Positions 1 to 9,048 of a stretch of DNA of 64,000 bases are shown piece after piece (positions within the stretch are counted from its first letter, which is position 1; every line of letters starts with the position of its first letter). This DNA is from Veronia nyctiphanis (GTDB lineage Bacteria; Pseudomonadota; Gammaproteobacteria; Enterobacterales; Vibrionaceae): the NCBI RefSeq assembly GCF_004116385.1, contig NZ_PEIB01000020.1:1-64000 (forward strand). Direction: 5' to 3'. The notes under the pieces are model-generated. The model had not been told where the DNA came from. It saw nothing but the letters and a program-made list of their open reading frames with translations, and did no database searches. A program made the translations under genes and the position numbers.

Positions 1-53
1 ACGGCGGACTGTTAATCCGTATGTCGCTGGTTCAAGTCCAGCAGGGGGAGCCA
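1..53 (+). tRNA. tRNA-Asn (GTT), 3' part, cut by window start
   Basis: The first 53 bases are identical to the 3' part of the complete tRNA-Asn at 418-493: anticodon arm with GTT, variable loop, T arm, acceptor 3' strand and CCA. The first 23 bases lie outside the window. It was probably an intact gene, followed directly by its own terminator. Confidence 0.93.
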
Positions 54-60
54 CTATTTA

Positions 61-88
61 AGCCCTAGTCGAAAGACTGGGGCTTTTT
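61..88 (+). terminator. Intrinsic terminator of first tRNA-Asn
   Basis: A ten-base stem with a GAAA loop (AGCCCTAGTC/GACTGGGGCT) is followed by TTTT. The same hairpin design recurs after each tRNA-Asn copy in this array. Confidence 0.85.
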
Positions 89-311
89 CGTTTCTGGCTT
101 TTGATGTTAACGTCCGGTGCCAATCCTCGATTCACCTTTTCATGCTCTCTCTACAAAAACACAAAGCGAAGTTCCTCCAGACCGCACCCGCCTGAAAGAA
201 TATTTAGACTGCTATTTCCAGTGCCAAAGCGACGTTGAGGAATAAAATGATGAAAAACGAGGCAAATCAGTCAAAAAGAGAACAAACAAACATTTTTTAT
301 CAAAAAACGGA

Positions 312-340
312 TTGACTAAAAACGCGAAAACCGTTTTAAT
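312..340 (+). promoter_or_regulatory. Sigma-70 promoter for the tRNA-Asn at 418
   Basis: A -35 box TTGACT (312-317) and a -10 box TTTAAT (335-340) are separated by 17 bases. They are followed by a GC-containing discriminator (TCGCTCCG), typical of stringently controlled tRNA promoters. The predicted start lies about 70 bases before the tRNA. The rest of 89-417 shows no gene I can support. Confidence 0.6.
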
Positions 341-417
341 TCGCTCCGTTGTCAGGAACATGCCGCTCTTATTGAGTGAAAACAAAAATGACAACTAAGC
401 TTACAAAAGCTTACTGT

Positions 418-493
418 TCCCCCTTAGTTCAGTTGGTAGAACGGCGGACTGTTAATCCGTATGTCGCTGGTTCAAGTCCAGCAGGGGGAGCCA
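418..493 (+). tRNA. tRNA-Asn (GTT), complete
   Basis: This is a 76-nt tRNA with a seven-pair acceptor stem (TCCCCCT with AGGGGGA), discriminator G, encoded CCA, D arm AGTTCAGTTGGTAGAA, anticodon loop CTGTTAA with GTT, and T loop TTCAAGT. The body closely matches E. coli tRNA-Asn. It reads AAC/AAU codons in translation. Confidence 0.97.
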
Positions 494-500
494 CTTTTCT

Positions 501-529
501 AGCCCTGGTCAAAAGACCGGGGCTTTTTT
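501..529 (+). terminator. Intrinsic terminator of complete tRNA-Asn
   Basis: Stem AGCCCTGGTC / GACCGGGGCT with an AAAA loop, followed by TTTTTT. It is repeated almost exactly at 628-656. Confidence 0.88.
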
Positions 530-574
530 CTTTCTGCTGCTTAATAAATTGAATGGTTGATGCGAGGCATCAAT

Positions 575-620
575 ATGTCGCTGACCTCGGCGGCCCCGTT
601 AAGCCCAGCAGGGGGAGCCA
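575..620 (+). pseudogene. tRNA-Asn 3' remnant
   Basis: The sequence matches the tRNA-Asn anticodon-arm end (TATGTCGCTG) and the acceptor 3' strand with CCA, but the T arm is scrambled and the 5' half is missing. It cannot fold as a tRNA. It is followed by an intact copy of the tRNA terminator. Confidence 0.7.
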
Positions 621-627
621 CTTTTCT

Positions 628-656
628 AGCCCTGATCAAAAGACCGGGGCTTTTTT
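628..656 (+). terminator. Second copy of tRNA-Asn terminator
   Basis: A near-identical copy of the hairpin at 501-529 (one change in the 5' arm) with a TTTTTT tail, sitting behind the tRNA remnant. Confidence 0.75.
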
Positions 657-829
657 CTTTCTGCTGCCTAATAAATTGAATGGTTGATGCAAGGCATCAA
701 TATGTCGCTGACCTCGGCGTCCCCACCTGGGCGGTTCCACCTTATGCCCCTACCCCGATTGCCCTGCCTCAGCGGTTCTACCTAAGCGGCTTCTCCTGAG
801 CAGACCATCGAATACTGGGATGAACGGTT

Positions 830-1887
830 TCAACAGTAAAACTGCTCGACCAAAAATGGAGTGATTTTTTTCAGTGGCAAGACGTGGTCGACCGCGCCTA
901 ACTCAATAGCAACCTTTGGCATTCCCCACACGACGGAAGAGGCTTCATCTTGTGCGATCGTTAATGCACCTTTTTCATGCATCATCTGCATGCCTGATGC
1001 GCCGTCTTTTCCCATTCCGGTGAGTAAAATCCCAATGGCTCTTTCCCCTGCCGCTTTTGCGATAGAACTGAAAAGAATATCGACAGAAGCTTATGCCTCA
1101 TCACAGGCGGGTCATCATTCTGACGACAGTAGTACCGCTTACCTTTTTTGATAACCTCAATGTGCTTGTCGCCCGGTGCAACATAAACCCTACCTTGCAC
1201 CAAGGGGGCTTGCTTGGCTGTCAGTTCTTCGACGTGAAGATCGGACTCTTTGTCCAACCTCTCTGCAAACGAACGACTGAACACCGATTTGATGTGTTGG
1301 GTTACCACAATAGGTGGCATTTTTGCCGGCATATTTTCCAGTAACACTTTCACAGCTTCCGTGCCGCCTGTTGATGCACCGATAGCAATCACATCAACAC
1401 CGTTGACATCAAAACGGCGACGAGAAACATCTAGGTTAGTAGGTTGAGCACCACGGCCTGTATGGTAAGCGTCAAGGTTGGCCCCTGCTGCTGTTTTCAC
1501 TTTCTCAATCAATACATCACGGTAACCTTCAAGCTCTCCAGCAACATTCTTCTTTGGCTTGGGAAGGTAATCGACGGCCCCAATCTCAAGGGCTGCGAGG
1601 GTGACATCCGCACCATGATTTGTCAGTGTGGAAATCATGACCACAGGCAACGGGTGCAAGCGCATCAGGTTGCGAAGAAACTGAACCCCGTCCATCTTTG
1701 GCATTTCAACGTCCAGGGTGATGACATCCGGTTTGAGCTTTTTTATCATCTCACGGGCTTCATAGGGATGTTCGGCAGCCCCCACGACCCGAATGGTGGG
1801 ATCGCTATCCAATATCTCCGTCAGCAACGCGCGGAATAAAGCGGAATCATCAACAACCAGTACTTTGAGTTTACGCTTTCTTGTCAT
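830..1887 (-). CDS. cheB: Chemotaxis protein-glutamate methylesterase/deamidase CheB (frame break in sequence)
   Basis: CheB removes methyl groups from chemoreceptors and is activated by phosphorylation from CheA. The receiver domain (about residues 6-125) has the acidic pair Asp13/Asp14 and the phosphorylation site Asp59. The methylesterase domain carries Ser172 in GASTGG and His198 in TQHIK; the catalytic Asp follows in GMGKDG. The reading frame breaks near 1089. Adding one G to GAAGC there joins ...PPVMRHK to a normal CheB C-terminus ending at 830, so I read one gene of about 353 residues and take the break as a read error. It is the last gene of the che operon; its ATG overlaps the cheD stop by one base (TGATG). 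Confidence 0.93.
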
Positions 1888-2522
1888 CAGAAAAGCTCCG
1901 AGTCGCCCGAATCCACTTTCGGACTCTGCAAAGTACGCTGGTATTTTTTATCAAACCTTTGGACGTCACCTTTGTAACTTCGCATCTTTTTTACCCAGGC
2001 TTTGCCCGTCTTAGGCTCAAAAATCAGCTTTCTTGGAAAATCATCACCGAGGTCATTACTCACCAATACCAGACCTTCGCTTGTGACATAGTCAATGGCA
2101 AACGCAATGTTCTTTTCCCCAACGGCAGTACACTGCCCCATTACCACACCGCCACCGAAAAGTTTTACCTGTAATCTGTGTTTTTCTGCACCCTGCTGTA
2201 TCAAGGTGTTAATCAGTAACTCCATCGCATAATTGCCATAGCGCGCCGCTCGGGAGCGCCACTGTGTAGGCGTCCATTCAGCAATATCTTCGCTGGTACC
2301 GAGAGGCAGCATAAAGTGGTTCATACCGCCAATACCGATTTCCGGGTCCCAAATACACGCGGAAATGCATGAACCTAGCCCCGTCCCTATCAACTCATCA
2401 TCTGATGTCACGTACACTTCACCCGGGTGAATTTTCACCATCATTTTCTGGAGACTAGGGTAGAAATAGCGGGATACACTCGCCCCTTTGGGGTGGCCTC
2501 TTAGTTCGAGAACCTTATGCAT
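1887..2522 (-). CDS. cheD: Chemoreceptor glutamine deamidase CheD
   Basis: CheD deamidates specific glutamines of chemoreceptors and in several bacteria also modulates adaptation through other Che proteins. The 211-residue product shows the CheD catalytic Cys52 in GTGLGSC and the partner His69 in GGMNHFMLP, plus the KLFGGG motif. The C-terminal 40 residues are charged and variable. It lies between cheR (32-base gap) and cheB (one-base overlap), the order seen in F7-type (Aer2-type) systems such as the Pseudomonas che2 cluster. Its presence fits the soluble receptor encoded just upstream. Confidence 0.95.
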   Translation of the reverse strand: MHKVLELRGHPKGASVSRYFYPSLQKMMVKIHPGEVYVTSDDELIGTGLGSCISACIWDPEIGIGGMNHFMLPLGTSEDIAEWTPTQWRSRAARYGNYAMELLINTLIQQGAEKHRLQVKLFGGGVVMGQCTAVGEKNIAFAIDYVTSEGLVLVSNDLGDDFPRKLIFEPKTGKAWVKKMRSYKGDVQRFDKKYQRTLQSPKVDSGDSELF

Positions 2523-2554
2523 AAATAGTTACATTCACAATGAAAATGCCTGTG

Positions 2555-3412
2555 TTAGAGCTTGCGATAGATTGTCTGGCCGAGGTTTTCAAAGTACTGC
2601 CCCATATCGCCGATATTCTCTGAGTGACCGATGAGCAGAACGCCACCGGGTCGGAGTTGTTCATAAAAGCGCTGTAGGAGTTGCTGCTGAACCTTCCGAT
2701 CAAAATAAATCATGACGTTACGAAAGAAGATAACGTCCATCTTGTTTTTATGGTCCCATTTTGTCATTAGGTTCAATTGTTTAAACGTCACCAGTCGCTT
2801 CACATCAGGTTTGATTCTCATCAAGTCCTGTTTACTGCCTGTACCTCGCTGAAAGCCCACTTTTAGCGCATCAATCGAAATGGATCGCGATGCCTCGACA
2901 TTGTACATCCCATCTCTGGCTGTCCCCAGCACGTGGGTATCTAAATCTGTCGCCATTACCCGGCATTCTGCAGTGTCACCAATATCTGAAAGAGCGAGAG
3001 TGATCGCGATGGAATACGCCTCTTCGCCTGTAGAGCAACCTGCTGACCAAATTCGGACATGACGTTGGTTTTGATCTTGCCACTGGGGGATCAGATGATT
3101 GGTAATAAAATCGAAATGGTGCCTTTCACGGAAAAATTGCGTTTTGTTGGTGGTCAACGCATTAATAAAGGCGACTCGTTCCTCAGGGTCAGTTTCTACC
3201 AGACGAAGATAGTCTTTGAAGTTAAAAAAACCGTGGCGCCTTAACCGTCTGGCGAGGCGCCCGTAAACCATAGAATACTTTCGATCCGCTAAACTGATAC
3301 CCGTTTCTTTGAGCATGAATTGCTTAATGAAATCAAAATCAGCTTCAGAAAAAGAAAACTCCCTGACTTCTCTGTTATTTTCTGAACGATTAAGTGATTT
3401 CAATAGGCTCAA
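2555..3412 (-). CDS. cheR: Chemotaxis protein methyltransferase CheR
   Basis: CheR methylates receptor glutamates using S-adenosylmethionine. The all-alpha N-terminal domain (through RRLRRHGF and the NALTTNKTQFFRE motif) is followed by the SAM-binding domain with WSAGCSTGEEAYS and FFRNVMIYFD. The frame is open from a GTG at 3430, inside the receptor gene, but a GGAGG at 3425-3429 on this strand sits ten bases before an in-frame TTG at 3412. I prefer that TTG, which gives 285 residues. The start therefore lies just after the receptor stop codon at 3415, suggesting translational coupling. The receptor ends in EWEEF, a pentapeptide of the kind that binds CheR. Confidence 0.94.
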   Translation of the reverse strand: MSLLKSLNRSENNREVREFSFSEADFDFIKQFMLKETGISLADRKYSMVYGRLARRLRRHGFFNFKDYLRLVETDPEERVAFINALTTNKTQFFRERHHFDFITNHLIPQWQDQNQRHVRIWSAGCSTGEEAYSIAITLALSDIGDTAECRVMATDLDTHVLGTARDGMYNVEASRSISIDALKVGFQRGTGSKQDLMRIKPDVKRLVTFKQLNLMTKWDHKNKMDVIFFRNVMIYFDRKVQQQLLQRFYEQLRPGGVLLIGHSENIGDMGQYFENLGQTIYRKL

Positions 3413-3414
3413 AG

Positions 3415-5884
3415 TCAGAACTCCTCCCACTCGTCATCGGGGTGTTCATTCTGGACAATGTCACTGTTAGCCACCCGTTTGACCTTCGCCTTACTACGCG
3501 CAGCCTCTGCTCTATCAGCCGCTTTTTTCCGCCTTTCATTTAGCTCAGCCTTGTTTTCCAGCTCTTCTTTTCTTTTGGCTGAGACTTTTCTTTTTGCTGG
3601 CGGTTTAGTCGCTTTTGAGGAGGTGTCGCGCTTCCTGATCGAGGGCGTGCGGATTTCTTCCGACATCGCAGCAGATTCATCGACTTGGAAGAAATTAATC
3701 AGGTTAAGGAGCTCTTTACCTTCTTCTCTCAAGGACTGGCTCGCTGCCGTCGCTTCCTCTACTAAGGCCGCATTTTGTTGCGTCATTTCGTCCATTTTTT
3801 CAATGGCTTTCGAAATTTCGTCGATGCCCGTTGCTTGCTCTTTACTCGCAGAATTGATGTTTGAAATCAATGTGGACACTTCGGCAACCGCATCAACAAT
3901 TTGGTTGAGTACTTCACCCGACTCATCAACAAGACGCGATCCCTCAGACACTTTCTCAACACTGTCTTTAATGAGATCTTTGATTTCTTTTGCAGCACCC
4001 GCACTTCGTTGCGCCAAGCTACGTACTTCGCCTGCAACCACAGCAAAACCACGGCCTGATCGCCCGCTCGCGCTGCCTCCACTGCCGCATTAAGCGCTAA
4101 CAGATTGGTTTGGAAAGCGATCTCATCTATCACACCAATGATGTCAGCAATTTTCTTACTGGCCTGATTGATTTCACCCATCGCAGAAACAGCCTGACTG
4201 ACAACCTCTCCGCCCTTCTGAGCTTTGGTGCTGGCATTGTCAGAAAGTTTATTGGCAGCTTCGGCACTGTCAGCATTTTGCTTGACCGTCGCTGTCATCT
4301 CTTCCATGCTTGCCGCGGTTTCTTCTAGACTCGCAGCCTGCTCTTCGGTGCGCTCACTAAGGTCACCATTACCTTCCGCAATTTCATTTGATGCCGAGGC
4401 AACTTTTGTCGAGGAAGCCGTGATCTTGCCAACCATGTCACGCAAATTGTTGATCGAGCTGTTCACCGCATTACTCAGGGCTTTGAAATCACCTTGGTAG
4501 TTATCAGGCATCTCGACTTTTAAATCGCCCTCAGCGACTTTACTCATCACGCCCTGACACTGATTAAGCGGCTCAACAATGCTATCAATCAGCCCATTAA
4601 TGGCTTCACCTAAATTCTGCATAAAGCCCGTGTACTTGCTTGTATCAATACGAGAATCAAGGACACCGGACGATGCATCGGCTATCAGTTTTTGCACATC
4701 ACGTTGGCCTGCATTTTGCTGTGTAACGTCTTCCCATTGAAGTGCAGGTCCTAGATATGTACCTGAGGCGTCGTACATCGCGATACAGGTAAGATCAAAC
4801 TCAAGGCCACCGACAGCGATATGAGAAGTGAACGGCATGCGCTCTGGGCTAGAAAAGATTTCACGTTGGTGCGCGGGGTTTTTGTGAAAAATATCAACGT
4901 TAACGCCTTCAAGTTTGTCGGCATTAAACCCGGGAAAGAGTTTCTGTAGATCACTCTCCCGGCTCTTCAACATATTTCTCAGTGAAGGATTAGAGTATTG
5001 AATGATGCCGTTTTTATCGGCCATCATAATATTGGTCGTCATCCCCTCTACTGCGGAGACAAGCCGACCCACCTTGGTCTCTTGTGCTCGCACATCTGTC
5101 ACGTCACGCCACTCAAGGCCATTGCCGAGATAATTACCCGCACTGTCAACAATCGCCGATACGTTGAGTTCAACAATCAGCTCGCCGATGGTGATATCGG
5201 TTCTGTATGGCAAGTTGGCAGGGTTCGACATCAACTCACGCTGATGGGCTGGATTGGTGTGGAATTCATCAATACAGCGACCCATCAACCAGTCTGGCGT
5301 CGCTCTGAAACCTGACCAAATTTTACGGAATGCGCTTTCATGAAGTTCGAACAGCTTCAGGGTTTCTTGGTTCATATACGTGATTTCAAAATCACGGTTG
5401 ATCATCACCATCGCTGTTAATGACTGATCAATGGCTGCCTGCAGACGGGCCCGCTCACCATCACGCACCCGCTGTTCAGTGACGTCTTCCCACTCGAGGT
5501 ATTGCCGATGTAATTGCCCTGCTCGTCCTTTATCGCACCTACGACCAAATGCAGTTTGACGTCTTTCACGTTGATCTCAGTTTCATAGGGCATGTTATTG
5601 GGATCAGCCAAAATCCCGCGCTGATGCGCCGGATTCTTGTGAAAAATGTCAATACACTGACCAATGATCCACTCACGCGATGCGCGAAATGAAGGGTCCA
5701 GCGTTTGAAAAAGCTCTTCATGTATCGCAAGCAACTCTACAGATTTTTCATTTACATAAAAAACCTTTAAATCTCTGTCGACCATCATCAGAGCCGTCTG
5801 AGCACCATTTAATGCAGACGCGAGATGTTTAGACAGTTCGCCTGCATCATCTTCTTTTTTTGAATTATTGTTCCACCACGACAT
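3415..5884 (-). CDS. Soluble chemoreceptor with three PAS domains, Aer2-like (two frame breaks)
   Basis: This methyl-accepting chemotaxis protein of about 823 residues has no membrane segment. Three tandem PAS domains (about 26-140, 150-265, 275-390) each carry an F-H-x-N-P-A-H-Q-R motif (His82, His209, His334) and a terminal W-E/R-D-V-T (Trp132, Trp259, Trp384). These resemble the heme-ligand His and oxygen-stabilising Trp of Aer2-type PAS-heme domains. HAMP-like helices follow (about 390-490), then the signalling hairpin tip ([21 protein letters not shown]), a Lys/Arg/Glu-rich linker and the C-terminal EWEEF tether. The frame breaks near 5498 (one base restores NTLEWEDVT) and near 4055 (one C/G restores [15 protein letters not shown]). 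The start is the ATG at 5884 behind GGGGGAA. Oxygen or gas sensing is inference from the family. Confidence 0.9.
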
Positions 5885-5907
5885 TCTCAGTTCCCCCACG
5901 GGTTGAG

Positions 5908-6381
5908 TTAGGTTGCACTCATATCCGGTTGAGCCACACTATGTAGCTCGTCAAAATCAAACAATTGATCAAGGTGAATTAACACCACATGACGCCCGTT
6001 AACAGATGCAATGCCGTCAATGAGCTTTTGGTCGATCTTTACGTAGCCAGGTGCCGACTTTATTTGCTCTGACGTCAGTTGATATACCTCAGCCACAGCA
6101 TCAACAATGATGCCCAACGACTGCTCTTCTTCATTCTTCACAATCACCACGACCGTGGTGTTATTGAGTACCGCAGCCGTCATACCCAGTCGTTGCCTCA
6201 AATCAACGATGGGGATATATTCGCCACGTAATTCAAGAACACCCAGCATATAGCTGGCTGTATTTGGTAGGCTCCTGACCTCTGCTGACCAACCCCGAAC
6301 TTCTTTTACATCAAGGATGTGGACACCATACTCGTCCTCGTCAATCAAAAAGCTCAGATACTCTTTGGCAACCTCAGCCAT
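5908..6381 (-). CDS. cheW: Chemotaxis coupling protein CheW (first of two)
   Basis: CheW couples chemoreceptors to the CheA kinase in the array. The 157-residue product is a single CheW domain: YLSFLIDEDEYGVHILDVKEVRGW near the start, LPNTASYMLGVLELRGEYIPIVDLRQRLG in the middle (about residues 38-66) and the [11 protein letters not shown] strand. It sits between the second cheW (14-base gap) and the PAS receptor. Two CheW genes in a row occur in the third Vibrio cholerae chemotaxis cluster; they may form CheW-only ring positions or serve different partners. This copy is the shorter and more canonical one. Confidence 0.95.
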   Translation of the reverse strand: MAEVAKEYLSFLIDEDEYGVHILDVKEVRGWSAEVRSLPNTASYMLGVLELRGEYIPIVDLRQRLGMTAAVLNNTTVVVIVKNEEEQSLGIIVDAVAEVYQLTSEQIKSAPGYVKIDQKLIDGIASVNGRHVVLIHLDQLFDFDELHSVAQPDMSAT

Positions 6382-6394
6382 GGGTGCCTCCTTA

Positions 6395-6898
6395 TTAAAT
6401 CAAACCATCGATATTGAGCAGGGCGTCTACATCCAGCAGACTCATCACCTGGCTATCTACATTCAGTAAGCCGCTAACGAAAGGCATCACTTCTGAATCA
6501 CCTATCGGCGGTAAAAGGTTGTCTTCCCCGAGATCCACGACATCTGACACGGCATCAACCACAATACCCATGATCTTTTCGCCGTTTTCATCACCTGTTT
6601 TCAGTACAAGCACGACAGTGGTTGGCAAATAATCGGCGCTACCGACGTGAAAACGGAGGCGCAAATCCATCACGGGAACGATCATTCCACGCAGATTGAT
6701 CACGCCGCAGATAAAGTCCGGCGAATTTGGCAATGGTGTTGGGTGCTCCCAGACCCGAATTTCCACAACGGCCTGAATATCGACGCCGTATAGCTCATGA
6801 GCTAAATCAAAACTCAGGAAATCGGATCCCTGAAGACGAACCTCATCGCTTTTTACTGACTCTTCAACTTCCGGGTCCGCTACAGCTTGTTCAGTCAT
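6395..6898 (-). CDS. Chemotaxis coupling protein, CheW-like (second copy)
   Basis: This 167-residue CheW-domain protein has an acidic N-terminal extension of about 25 residues before the conserved core (DFLSFDLAHELYGVDIQAVVEI, LPNSPDFICGVINLRGMIVPVMDLR, IMGIVVDAVSDVV). It differs clearly from the neighbouring CheW and is a diverged paralogue, not a recent duplication. Translation starts eight bases after the cheA stop. Its likely role is coupling or array assembly in the same system; which of the two copies contacts CheA and which the receptor cannot be told from the sequence. Confidence 0.93.
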   Translation of the reverse strand: MTEQAVADPEVEESVKSDEVRLQGSDFLSFDLAHELYGVDIQAVVEIRVWEHPTPLPNSPDFICGVINLRGMIVPVMDLRLRFHVGSADYLPTTVVLVLKTGDENGEKIMGIVVDAVSDVVDLGEDNLLPPIGDSEVMPFVSGLLNVDSQVMSLLDVDALLNIDGLI

Positions 6899-6906
6899 GT
6901 TTTCAC

Positions 6907-9024
6907 CTATGCAGCTATGTCTTTCACCCTATTCAGAAAACCTGTCATCAGCCCCTGAACATCTAAAATAAGCGCTACCGAGCCATCACCAAGGATCGTT
7001 GCGCCAGAAATACCACTGACTCTGGCGTAATTAGACTCGAGACTTTTGATCACCACCTGTTGTTGCCCAAGCATCTCATCGAGCAATAGGCCAATGCGTG
7101 TGCCACCTGCTTCAACCAGACAGAGAAGTTGATGATCAAGATCGCCACTCTCCCCGAGCCCGAATTCCTCTTTCAATCGCAGGATAGGAATGTTCTCGTC
7201 ACGCAGACGATAGAGTTCGACGCCTCCCGTGGCGACCTTGACGCGTTTGGGTTCAATCTGCAGCGATTCGATGATTGAGATAAGTGGCACCACGTACACC
7301 TCATCGCCCAGTTTGACGAGTTGGCCATCAAGTATTGCCAGTGTTAATGGAAGACTGATGCGGAACGTGCTGCCTTCATCAGGAACAGAAGTAACCGCGA
7401 TGTGACCGCCCAGCTCCTCGATGTTTCGTTTCACCACATCCATGCCCACACCACGGCCTGAAACATCAGAGATGACTTCTGCAGTTGAAAATCCGGGAGC
7501 GAAAATCAGGTTATGAACTTGGTTGTCCGACACGTCACTGAGCTGAATATCAGCACTGAGCAGGCCTTTATCGCGAGCTTTTTGCCAAATTTTTTCTTTA
7601 TTTAGCCCAGCGCCGTCATCGTTTACTTCGATGATGATTGAGCTGCCTTGGTGGTAAGCATTAAGCGAGACCTTTCCTTCTTCCGGTTTACCTTTTTCTT
7701 TTCTGACATCTGGCGGCTCAAGTCCATGGTCGATGGCGTTTCTGACTAAATGCACAAGAGGATCAGTGATCCGCTCAAGGACCGTTTTATCCAGCTCTGT
7801 TTTTTCACCTTCGACAACAAGGTCAACCGACTTGCCTAACTGTGAGGAGAGATCTCTGACAAGGCGAGGAAAACGGTTGAACGCGAAACTGATCGGCAAC
7901 ATTCTGATGTTGAACACACTCTCCTGGAGCTCTTTAGTGTTCTGCAAAAGTTGCTCCAGCCCAAGTTGCAAACGTTCAAGCTTATTCTCGTTAAAATTCT
8001 GGCCAAGCTCGGTCAACATGGATTGGGTGATCACCAGCTGTCCAACTAAGTTGATCAAGTTATCAACTTTGTCGATTTCTACCCGTATTGACGACACAGC
8101 GTCAGCTTTTGCCGGCGCTTTGCTGCGCTTAGTATCACTGGCCGCAGCCTCTGTCATTACCTCGGCTTTGGCTTCTTTCCCTGGCGCGTCATTGGTTACT
8201 GCGCCCTCTGCGTGTTGACTGTCCGACTGTTGATTCTCAGGCATGACATCTGACTCCTGACAACTTGGTGCGCTATCGCCACCAGATTCTCTGGTGATCG
8301 ATAATTCACACTCGTCCTCTACCCACTCAAAAATCTCATGAATACTGGCCTCGTCGATATGCCCCTCAAGCGTCACCCTCCAAGAGAGATAAGACATCTC
8401 GGGTTCAAGTTCGGCAAAATCCACCAGCTCATCAGCAATACACTCAATGGTGCAGTCTGCGCCAAGATCAAAAAACTCTCTCAGGATGCGAACGGGATCA
8501 TTGCCGGTAAAGAACATGTCTTTTTCCGGCTTGAACAGGATCACCCAATCACCACTCGAGTTCTCTAAGCTTTCTTCATTAACCGATGCATCGATGCTGG
8601 CATTGCTTGCTGCGTCCTCATCTGAATGCGACTCACCAGCGAGCAGTTCTTCAAATTGCTTGGTGAGCGAAGCGCTCAGTTCATGGTCGAAATCAGTATC
8701 AGTCTCGTAGGCGACCAACATACTGTGTATGCAGTCACCTCCTTTCAACAGCAGGTCTATCGAATAGGCGTCAAGTTTCCGTTTACCCTCCCTCGCCTCA
8801 TCAAGCAATGTTTCCATATCATGGGTAAATATACTGATTTCATTTAAGTTAAAAGTGGCACCGCCACCCTTGATAGAGTGTGCAGCGCGGAAGATCGAGT
8901 TGATGGCCTCGGAATCCAGTTCAGAATCTGGGTCCAGAGCCAGCAGTTCATGCTCCAAGGTTTCAAGATTTTCCCGACATTCCTGATAGAAAATCTTGCG
9001 TAGCTGGTCCATGTCCAAAGCCAT
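6907..9024 (-). CDS. cheA: Chemotaxis histidine kinase CheA
   Basis: CheA autophosphorylates in response to receptor state and passes phosphate to CheY and CheB. The 705-residue protein has an N-terminal Hpt domain with phospho-accepting His49 in AAHSIKGGGATF, a P2-like region (about 155-245), an acidic Ala/Glu-rich linker and a P3 dimerisation domain (from about 310, KVDNLINLVGQLVITQSML). The ATPase domain follows with N-box LVRNAIDHGLE, G1 DDGAGL and G2 GRGVGMDVVKRNI, then a C-terminal P5 CheW-like domain ending with DGSVALILDVQGL. It lies between cheY and the two cheW genes in the minus-strand operon. Confidence 0.97.
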   Translation of the reverse strand: MALDMDQLRKIFYQECRENLETLEHELLALDPDSELDSEAINSIFRAAHSIKGGGATFNLNEISIFTHDMETLLDEAREGKRKLDAYSIDLLLKGGDCIHSMLVAYETDTDFDHELSASLTKQFEELLAGESHSDEDAASNASIDASVNEESLENSSGDWVILFKPEKDMFFTGNDPVRILREFFDLGADCTIECIADELVDFAELEPEMSYLSWRVTLEGHIDEASIHEIFEWVEDECELSITRESGGDSAPSCQESDVMPENQQSDSQHAEGAVTNDAPGKEAKAEVMTEAAASDTKRSKAPAKADAVSSIRVEIDKVDNLINLVGQLVITQSMLTELGQNFNENKLERLQLGLEQLLQNTKELQESVFNIRMLPISFAFNRFPRLVRDLSSQLGKSVDLVVEGEKTELDKTVLERITDPLVHLVRNAIDHGLEPPDVRKEKGKPEEGKVSLNAYHQGSSIIIEVNDDGAGLNKEKIWQKARDKGLLSADIQLSDVSDNQVHNLIFAPGFSTAEVISDVSGRGVGMDVVKRNIEELGGHIAVTSVPDEGSTFRISLPLTLAILDGQLVKLGDEVYVVPLISIIESLQIEPKRVKVATGGVELYRLRDENIPILRLKEEFGLGESGDLDHQLLCLVEAGGTRIGLLLDEMLGQQQVVIKSLESNYARVSGISGATILGDGSVALILDVQGLMTGFLNRVKDIAA

Positions 9025-9048
9025 GACTAACTCCTATTCCACAGGCAA

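Larger units (their letters stand above)
481..719 (+). repeat. 127-bp tandem duplication of tRNA-Asn tail, terminator and spacer
   Basis: The block starting at 481 (tRNA 3' tail, terminator, spacer) recurs starting at 608, a period of 127 bases, with few differences up to about 719. Each unit ends in a decayed tRNA-Asn 3' half. The first remnant (about 575-620) keeps TATGTCGCTG and CAGCAGGGGGAGCCA. The second keeps only TATGTCGCTG at about 701-710. This looks like remains of a longer tRNA-Asn array reduced by unequal recombination. The stretch 720-829 holds only short imperfect GCGGTTCnACC-type repeats (730-742, 771-783, 785-797) and no gene. Confidence 0.8.

Noticed and set aside
212-394. 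60-codon minus-strand frame between the two tRNA-Asn genes
   Set aside because: It overlaps the tRNA promoter on the other strand, is low in complexity and has no recognisable domain or ribosome-binding site.
3458-4093. 211-codon plus-strand frame with Ser/Leu-rich product
   Set aside because: Antisense of the receptor signalling domain, whose Ala/Ser/Glu codons produce open antisense frames.
4041-5503. Programmed frameshifting in the PAS receptor
   Set aside because: The breaks lack a slippery heptamer, and similar breaks occur across unrelated housekeeping genes, so read error explains all of them more simply.
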